Below, one piece after another: positions 56,374-64,000 of a stretch of DNA of 64,000 nucleotides. The stretch's first letter is position 1, and the number at the start of each line of letters is the position of its first letter. Both the position numbers and the translations under genes were made by a program. The DNA lies in contig QCXZ01000041.1 of NCBI GenBank assembly GCA_025024175.1, positions 6,629,786-6,693,785 on the forward strand, written 5' to 3'. The notes beneath the pieces were generated by a model. The model was not told the DNA's origin. It saw nothing but the letters and a program-made list of their open reading frames with translations, and made no database searches. Source of the DNA: Rhyzopertha dominica. Taxonomy: Eukaryota > Arthropoda > Insecta > Coleoptera > Bostrichidae.

Positions 56374-57720
56374 GACTTTGACTCAATACCACATTTGTTT
56401 CTGATCAAGATTTTAGAAATATACAAAGTAGACCCTACGTGTTATCCAAATGGCCACAGAAGCAATGCTGATTTGGTCAACCATACTCCACATCTCCCAT
56501 GGAAGAAGGACAATCAACACGCGCAAAATCAGCTTCCGGAGAGGAATCTTTCAGGGTGACTGCTTGAGTGCTCTTTGGTCCCATGAGGGGCTAAATCCGC
56601 TGAGTTATTCCTTAAACAAAACAGATAACGGATTTAAGATTTTTATCTTGAATCCGTAATCTCACATAACCAAGGGTACGTTCTGAATTACCTTTACATG
56701 GATGACCTAAAGCTTTACCCCAGCCAGCTCCCAATAACAGCTTGAAAGAATACTACATATCACTAAGAATTTCAGAAACGACATACGAANAGAGTTTTGC
56801 ATCGACAAATGCAAGACAATTATCCTGGTGCAAGGAGCATTGACCAACAATGAAGGGATACGTACTAGGGACGCCCAACTAATGAATGGTATAATAGAGC
56901 GAACATTACAAATACTTGTGATTCATGCAATTGAAAGGAAACAGAAAAAAACCAAGAAACCGTTTAGCAAGAAGTTCAGTACTAGAATAAAAACATCCTC
57001 CGAGTACAGCTAAACACTCATAATAAGATACTGCAATCAATATATGCTATACCAGTACTCCTCTACTCACATGTAATTATCAACCAAAAGAGACGTTAAA
57101 GATCTGGAAAGAAGCATACTTTTACGCTTACTAAGTACAGAATGCGCCATCTAAAAGCTGCAGTTGAGAGAATTAGTTTACTACACGGCCTGGGAGGGTT
57201 GGGCATCACGGATTTGAAGAGCTCACTAGAACAACAAATTATGAGGCTGAGGCAATACTTCTACAGTAAAAACAATCTGGGCTTGTACCGAGTTGTAAAC
57301 GGTGCAGATGCATAGAGCCCCTTGAATCTCATATGTCAAGACCAACAACTAGAAATTCGAAGTATCGAAGTCAGAATTGACCAATGGAAAGCCATGCAAC
57401 TTATCCTTATGAAATAGAACAGGCTGATGTGGATAAGAGAGCGTTAAACCTATGGCTAAAGAAAGGAACGTTACATGCAGAAACAACTGGATAAATAATT
57501 GCTAATAACAGGCCAGACATTCTACTGTACAACAAAACCTCCAGAGTTCTGCACAAGGGAGGTGGTTGTCCTGCTAAACAAGAGTTTGCAGGAAACATGC
57601 GAGAAAAATAATAATATGCATGAATGGGGCAAATATGNGCCTAGATAAAAATTGAGACATTGGAAAAAACTGTGAAGTGTAATTTGAATTCGAAGAAAAA
57701 AGCTACGTACGCTCATGTTA
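56374..57720 (+). pseudogene. R4/Dong-like non-LTR reverse transcriptase remnant
   Basis: Motif A DFDSIPHLFLIKILEIYKVD (56378-56437) has the form KAFDSIPH of this group. ISFRRGIFQGDCLSALW (56530-56580) and GLNPLSYSLNKTDNGFKI follow. The active site is kept as YLYMDDLKLYPS (about 56690-56725). Then RVLHRQMQDNY is a frame-shifted FCIDKCKTI block, and AIPVLLYSHVII, LTKYRMRHLKAAVERISLLH and GLGGLGITDLKSSLEQQIMR form the C-terminal region to YFYSKNNLGLYRVV (57250-57300). Order and wording match R4/Dong-type elements as I know them. Frameshifts throughout. Confidence 0.7.
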
Positions 57721-59344
57721 TCCGGGAGTTAAGCAACTTAATGTAACACAGGATGACACAGCAGAGGCTTTCCAAGTTCTGACTTGAAAAAAATACTCCA
57801 TTTTCACAAAAAAGGGCTTGCATAACATCAAATGCTGCTGCAACTTCACCAACAGTAAAGCGTAGACGGTTGAATGTCAAAATTACAGAAGGATGAGAAC
57901 TAAATGTTCTGTTGCAGATCAAATGCTGGAAGCATAATTCACGCATGATCACAAAAAAATTAATAGAAGGGAGAAAACTGCTCAAATCAAATCTACTCAA
58001 AGTATCCTGGACTATTTCATACAATGTAATCCAGGCGTCATTCATTACAGCTTGCTTATATAGGATTGTTACCTAAAATCAAGCTTTCTCGCCACACAAA
58101 ATGGTTGTTTGTGCTTGTAGATTCTCTGATTAATAATTAAATAAACGTGGACTTTCCCTAGGCAACGCATGTACGTAAATTACACCTTTCCAGGCCGAAA
58201 TGGAAAGCAACCGCTCCCATGCTCCCAACCTCTNTATCGCTAAGTGCCGTTGCGACATACGGGGCTAATTCATCACAGGCGACCCGATAAAAACCGCACT
58301 GGACACGCTACATCGTGAAACGGCAGAAAATGTACTGAAAAGTCCGAAAAAATGCGGTAACATATTAATCAGGACCAGGTAAGCTTAAACCAGCCGGTGT
58401 TTTCGGATAACCGCTGCCCAAACGGGACATTCGAGAGCGACAATAAATTGCAATGTCAGGGAGAATGTAAAATAAAAGTCAGCATGGCGTGGATTAAACA
58501 CAGCGTGAATAATGCATTCGAACGCGTGCTTTGCCGGACGACTTCATGCGAACACATCAAAATAACGTCGCTGGCTTGTACTTTTTTGTGGCGATATGAG
58601 TTTCAAAGGCACTGTAAATCCTTTGTTTCTGAACCAAGAGATGTGTGCTTCCGGCGATACATACTCATAGAATTGTATTTCCTCGGAAAGCCGCTGGTGG
58701 ACATCCATTTCAGCATATGAAAGTAGAACTTGGAACGGCAAAATAGAAAAATGTTAGGCAATAAGAATCCTTTGATAACGCAATAAAATGTTCTGGCTGT
58801 CAATCGCTTTGTCATAGAAAAAAGATATTGACAAATTCAATACTATATTTTTTCTATAAACCCATAACAATCCTGAAGAGGTAATATATACAAACAATTC
58901 TTTGCTGATTTAAACAATACAAATTATGTTTGATTCAAATACTGATTATTGGAACAATTATTTAATATTATATGCGTTTCACTGTCCAGGCTTTTACGAA
59001 GTAGAGGATTCTTCATCGGTTCCTCTAACAAATGTCATTCCAGATGCAGATGCTGCGTAAGTGGACCCCGATTTAACGGTCTTTGCGATTTGTACGTACT
59101 GTAAAATTTTGGTATTGCTATTGTTTGCTAGATTCCCGTGGCGAAGTTGCATCCACCAGTAGCGTAGCGGATATTCTGCAAAAGCTATGTCCGGTGTGTC
59201 CTTTAGAAGAAGCCAGATTTGAATACTGAGCTGTTTCTATGAGAAATGTACCAAATTTGTTAATTCCGACAACCTGCCTACTACACTTCCCATTTTGATT
59301 ATTAATAAAAAATTTGATCCATATTTAGTGGACGACGCTTCATA
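57721..59344. other. Possible retroelement tail, then unique DNA with island
   Basis: 57721-58060 may contain the decayed C-terminal end of the R4-like element (a 110-codon minus-strand ORF here is without recognisable motif). 58180-58720 is GC-richer and unique, with no splice-supported frame. The rest is AT-rich. Confidence 0.25.
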
Positions 59345-59346
59345 TA

Positions 59347-59642
59347 CAGGGTTTCCATAAATGATTCATGCATCCAAGGCGCTTTTTGAATTATTTGATA
59401 TATTTTAATATGAGAAAAGGCCTGGGAGTGTGTATTTTCAACATATTCTGTGGTGTTTTGTGGGATAATTAACTTTAAGGTTACAGAAAGCTCACATTTC
59501 CGAGCTGTGCTGTGACATTGATCTGCAACCTTCAACTACTATCGCCGTGCATATTGTAGCTTGGCAGCAGTTACAATAAGGCGCCACAAAGAATTCAGAA
59601 ATCAACGCCGCCCGCGTTGCATGGATCATTTATATAACCCTG
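59347..59642. mobile_element. 296-bp MITE with TA duplication
   Basis: Ends CAGGGTTTCCATAAATGATT and, in reverse complement, CAGGGTTATATAAATGATCC form imperfect inverted repeats of about 30 bp. TA lies on each side (59345-59346 and 59643-59644). No coding capacity. TA target and CAGGG ends suggest mobilisation by a Tc1/mariner-type transposase. Confidence 0.85.
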
Positions 59643-59659
59643 TATAACAACAAGATCAA

Positions 59660-59702
59660 TAAAATGCATATCTATGCTGTGCTATCTACACTTCAACCAA
59701 GA
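59660..59702 (+). repeat. Copy of the 20-kb fold-back arm
   Basis: TAAAATGCATATCTATGCTG followed by TGCTATCTACACTTCAACCAA is nearly identical to the arm start at 20040-20080, showing that the arm is a dispersed repeat rather than a local palindrome. It lies just outside the MITE. Confidence 0.8.
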
Positions 59703-61429
59703 TCAATTTACGCAGCTTTGATGTGAGGAAATCAGCACCTTTGGATTAGACAACAATAAAGTAAAAACAATTACCAAATTAATATAGATGCAGACTATGC
59801 CCAACACTAAAACAGAAATACAACCTAGAGTTGCTATTAAACTAGTATCTAACTACCGTAATCGCAATGGTCAGCCTTTCATTCACATTTAAATAAAGGT
59901 TTGAAGATTGCTAATGCGTTGCTTGGGTAAATCACTGTGTAAAATTTAAAAAAATCAAAACTGTGTTAGAACGCGAAGTACAAACACCAAAATCTCTCAT
60001 GTATTAATGAATGTTTCTTTCAGTAGCAACACTGTAAACATAGACCTATAGACAAATAAGTGCAAAAACCACACATTACTTGCGATAAAGTATTTATATG
60101 ATTGAGCAAAATTTTAATAAATATAATTCTTCTTTAATTACCATCTCAACAGATATAAACAGAAAAAGCAACATCTGTCGGAATAGCAGAATAGTAACAG
60201 ATATTCAAAGCAACTATGAAACTGACAGCAGTATTAATTAAATTCAAGAAAGGGCAATAAATTTCAACTGGTTCGTTAGCCCGTTTACTGCTCCACTGGA
60301 GAAATACGATTAAATTATGTTCTACATGGATGCAGTGTAACGTTAGCCAGCGACTTTAATCCTCCATTAATTAGGCGCATAGTTTCAGTTTGAGCTCCAG
60401 TTATTTTTATCATTAAACGGATCCAAATCGTAATGAAATGCTAACGAATACTCAAGTTCGTAAACAACTGCAAATAAAAGCAGATGCGTGGGACTGTGAA
60501 GGGGAATGTACTGTTCCTGTACTGGTTAATTTCGCGTTTGATCAGCTGGGAAAAATATTCAAATGCCTAGAGTTTGAGGTAGTATGATAACATCGCATAA
60601 ATGTTGGAAATCTTGGATAGATGAGGAAAAAATGGTGATTATGTAGCTTTAGTGTTAGAAGTACTGATCAAGCCGATATCTCGACTGCAGTGTACAAAAT
60701 GAGACTTAGTTAACAACTCAAGCCTAACATATAGTTAACAGAGTCACTGAATAACAGGTGAAGGACAAATTTTCCATCAAAATCATCTTTTGCGGCAAGT
60801 AGAGCTGATGGCAACAATTGTTTTATGTGGAGTATAGGCTGCAGACGACATTTCCAAACATCGTTGTTGAATATCCAACTGTTTTCGACATACACGTTAT
60901 AGAAAATTGATAATTTTCGAAAAAATAATTTTTACGTAACTCTTCTTGTCAAACATTTCTAGAGCCTTCCACGATCATTTCTCAGAAAAAAAAATTGGTA
61001 TATACTTTTACTATTTTATCTCCAACTAATTAAAAGTTGTGTACTTGCTAACATGTATGCTTTATTTCGATGTTCCTCTAGAAATGAGTGTTGATGCTAC
61101 CATGATGATTAGCATCATAAGAATCAAAAGTTATAAACTTTTCAACATATACGCGCATTACATAAAACTGGTAAAAGATACTCAAAATTGTAAGAGCGTA
61201 AGCTTACGCGGCCAGAGTTAGATTGAAGAACACTTTGCTTTACTCCTCTATGTTCAAGGTGTCACAGACAAAATTGGCAAAATTCTTAAGAAATCGTACT
61301 AAAGAAAACATCTCCCAGCCTCATTGGAAAATGTCACAGATTCTTCCATCTCCGAAGGACAAAATAAATCCTCTACTTCTAGAGGTATTTACAACATCCC
61401 TTGTTTGTGCGGTGACTTAGATACATCAT
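59703..61429. other. No recognisable gene
   Basis: AT-rich. Short ORFs here have no known similarity. Confidence 0.35.
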
Positions 61430-61439
61430 TGAAAAGGAT

Positions 61440-62400
61440 ATTTTTTCCTGATTGAAATTTTCTAATGTTCTTTTTAGCATATTTGGATGTAAGTTAATTC
61501 CCGCCCTGATTCTTCAGATACACCCACAGGAAAAAAATCAAGCGGCGTCAGATCAGGGGAATGTGCTGGACATTCTATCGCTCCGCGCCTACCAATCCAT
61601 CTGTCTGGAAATATCGCATTCAAATATCCACGAACGTTGACTGCAAAATGGGGCGACGCACCATCTTGCTGAAAACACATCTGTTCAGAAGAACGCGCAG
61701 CATTTTCATGATCAGGGAACAGGCGAATAAATTCTGGTATAATGTGTTCGTGCAAAAGCTGTAAGTACTTGACTGCATTCAAATTTCCATCGATGAAAAA
61801 AGGCCCAATAATATACTCATCGATAATACCACACCAGACAATCACTTTCTGTGGGTGTTGTGTGTGGACCATCCATCCAATGTTGGTTTGTGTCCGACCA
61901 ATATCTGCAATTATGTTTACCGCTGAGGCAAAGAGTCGCTTCATCAGAAAACATAATCCAATTTAAAACGTTTCTGTCTTCATGTATCATGTTTATAGCA
62001 GTTTCGCACAATTCTATCCTACGATCGAAATCACTTTCGGTTCTTGTAATAAGCGAATTTTGTATGGATACAACAAAATTTTCGGAACGGATCTTCTGCT
62101 AATATGGTGAGTGAGAGCACGCTGTTGTATGGAACACTTGGAATTCTCTTGCACATCTAAAAGAACATTCAAGCTACTTTCTTCACTCATAGCAAACTTT
62201 GGACATCCTGGTTTTTGACGATTTTTGAAATCGCCGGTTTCGTCAAAACCTTGCGATGTTTTAATAACTGATAATCTGGCAATTGGTTCACGATATTCGT
62301 GAATTTTATTGTAGAGTGCTTCTAATTCCGAATAACTTCGCCTTCTATCTCCATAACCAATCCATCAAAATTTCGATGCGATCATGTTTAGTTAAGTAAG
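61440..62400 (-). pseudogene. DD41D transposase pseudogene, copy 3
   Basis: Coding order: decayed MPQL-type start and DNA-binding region (about 62400-62100). Then 61817-62011 has NWIMFSDEATLCLSG (first Asp) and CRYWSDTNQHWMDGPH. 61474-61944 has VIVWCGIIDEYIIGPFFIDG, CFQQDGASPHFAVNVRGYLN (second Asp) and CPAHSPDLTPLDFF (third Asp), with 41 residues between the last two. All three catalytic positions survive, but frames shift near 61940 and 61510, and the N-terminal third is riddled with stops. Confidence 0.83.
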
Positions 62401-62625
62401 CTGAGTTAAATGAGTTATGTGCAATTCCAAATAACAAATTGAATGAAAATTATCTCCAGTCACGAGGAAAATGGAGACACCTGGCGGTTTTGTTTTTATT
62501 TAGCCATAACAAATATGATTTTTATCCCGAAGTTTTTTGCAAGACCAAGTTTATTATCACACTTTTCTCAACTTAGAAGCAATGAATTATACAAGTGTGA
62601 TACATTTTTGAAATTAGGAAAAAAA

Positions 62626-62790
62626 TTCGTTTTCAATGATGTGCCTTTTGACCCCCTTCCCTTTTAGAAATACAACTTGCACAAAAATTTAATTACTCAT
62701 AGGCCCATACACAATTTCAGAAAAATCGGGCGAACAGAACCTGAAATATCCTGCAGGTTCCATACTTTGTAGCGACCCTGTATATATACG
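62626..62790 (-). repeat. Terminal repeat of DD41D copy 3
   Basis: Inverted relative to 4240-4440 and similar over about 165 bp, with a shared GTCAAAAGGCACATCATTG inner block. Its sequence differs completely from the repeats of copy 2, so copies 1 and 3 form a separate subfamily. Confidence 0.7.
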
Positions 62791-62794
62791 CACA

Positions 62795-64000
62795 AATTGA
62801 ACAAGAAATTTGTAAGCGGCTTTACAGCATAAAATGATATTATGAATTAAACTTGAAGTCCAATCTGTGTGTAAGGGAGTATTATAAAGATTGGTTTTCT
62901 TCAAAAATAGTTTTATTTCCTCCAGCGCTGAACATATAAACAAGCAACAAATTTGTGCTAATAAGATTGTAAAAAAATAATCTGTGTGACTGAAAAAAAT
63001 CACAGTCTCTGGCGTTTAAAATTAACTGTCAAAATGGTATGTGGTAGTAAAAACTGACCTGCCTCTATACTGAATTTATCATTAATTCATGTAGAGTGTA
63101 TCCAATTTTAAACTTCCAGCCTTATAAAGTGCTTCAATTTCATATAAAATTTGCATTGTTTGCCACTCCTGTATTCCAGCCACAGCCGGTTCGAAATTCG
63201 TAAAACAAATATTACCACAGCAAATACAGTCGAAGTTAATTTCATCCGGATTAAAGAACGTTCATAAAATAATTGAAACCGTAACGGCCGCTGTTTACAC
63301 AGGACCCCGCCGTTATTCGGAACATTCCCGGGCCTTATAAATTACACAAAGGAAGCTGCGGTTTGGCTGCACGACGGCGTCGAAAATAAATACGAATTGC
63401 TCAAAATATCCAGCAGAGTTTCACGAAATTAATCGCTCGTGCTCTGGCGCCTTTATCACATCGCTTGCAGCCAAGAGACCGCGGCTCGTTTTCACCAAAT
63501 TAACTGAAAACTTCTACCGCGGTGCATTCTGGACGGTAATGCCTTCCCCTTTTTCAAATCTGACGGCGTTCGTCTAATAAATTCGTTATTTTTGGAGCAA
63601 ACCGTGCGTAATCCGGGACACAAGGGGACCAAGGGGGCGATGGGGCTGAAACTCTTATCGGCAGGCCTTTGTTGGGTTTATTGTGTCTTCCGGCCGTAAT
63701 AAGTCTGTGATCGTTACGGAAATACATTTTATTGGCGATACAATACGTAGCGAAGAATTGGCACGGCTTTTCCTTTTGCAGTTACTTCCATTACTTCAAT
63801 AATGGAAGACAAAAAAATTAAAGAAAATTGTCAACAACTATGATATAGTGATTTAGACCGGAGTCGTTATTTTAAGCGATTATCCAACGTACTTGATGAC
63901 TGCAATTATACAAAACAGGGTCCACAACTCCTTCTTTCCTTATACTTACGGACCCCCTGAAGCGCAAAGAAGCAAGGAAAGCTGGGTAGATAAGCTTTGC
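62795..64000. other. Unique DNA ending in a GC-elevated island
   Basis: 62795-63180 is AT-rich. 63180-63740 is GC-richer and non-repetitive, containing ATTA and TTTATTACG-type words often found in insect enhancers; no splice-supported exon was found. The final 260 bp show nothing specific. Confidence 0.3.

Larger units (their letters stand above)
61430..62790 (-). mobile_element. DD41D Tc1/mariner-superfamily element, copy 3 (3-prime truncated)
   Basis: Transposase on the minus strand plus leader and one terminal repeat. The outer end (ACAGGGTCGCTACAAAG in reverse complement, about 62770-62786) is flanked by TATA. The other end is missing: the C-terminal coding part breaks off near 61430 and no inverted partner is present there. 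The partner-type repeat is at 4240-4440, next to copy 1. Confidence 0.75.

Noticed and set aside
62689..63003. 104-codon minus-strand ORF
   Set aside because: It overlaps the terminal repeat of DD41D copy 3 (residues near its C-terminus are the translated repeat) and has no protein-like motif.

Overview
The window reads as arthropod, most likely insect, nuclear DNA: AT-rich, with no bacterial-style operons, a few short splice-flanked exon candidates and a dense layer of decayed insect-type transposable elements. Scattered single n calls suggest a draft assembly. The best host signal is on the minus strand. A 142-bp exon (20874-21015) has clean splice sites and one open frame. A 123-bp proline-rich candidate (33177-33299) lies upstream in transcription and joins it in matching codon phase. 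A third, weaker candidate lies near 38000-38370. Much of the window is therefore probably intronic DNA of a large minus-strand gene that I cannot name.

Layout. 1-4150: unique AT-rich DNA. 4.2-6.9 kb: broken DD41D Tc1/mariner-type element with a detached terminal repeat. 8.0-9.1 kb: DD34D mariner with an internal deletion. 9.9-10.8 and 13.5 kb: antisense remnants of an endonuclease/RT non-LTR family. 11.6-13.3 kb: Jockey-like RT ending at a perfect 32-bp palindrome. 16.4-18.6 kb: Penelope-like element with 555-bp inverted ends carrying hammerhead-like motifs. 19.8-20.3 kb: fold-back insertion with a 15-bp duplication. 23.9-24.5, 25.9-28.1, 29.3-31.6 and 43.3-45.3 kb: further non-LTR remnants. 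28.1-28.4 and 37.0-37.5 kb: paired Penelope-terminus-like sequences. 32.4 and 39.4 kb: tRNA-derived SINE-like copies. 38.7-39.4 kb: mariner remnant. 40.9-43.1 kb: nearly complete DD41D element with roughly 390-bp inverted repeats. 46.2-53.1 kb: a nest in which inverted tandem arrays enclose a DIRS-like tyrosine-recombinase retroelement, itself interrupted by a hAT element. 53.1-54.5 kb: Tc1/Tc3-like transposase split by a hAT MITE. 56.1-57.7 kb: two joined non-LTR fragments, the second R4/Dong-like. 59.3 kb: 296-bp MITE. 61.4-62.8 kb: third DD41D copy.

No mobile element here looks autonomous: all coding regions have stops, frameshifts or missing parts. The elements share no pathway and are independent insertions, some nested. 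The most unusual theme is the repeated hammerhead-ribozyme-like core (CUGANGA, short helix, GAAA, palindromic helix III) at several Penelope-like termini, including both arms of the best-preserved copy. Annotation is by eye from sequence and translation; family names rest on motif recognition, not searches.
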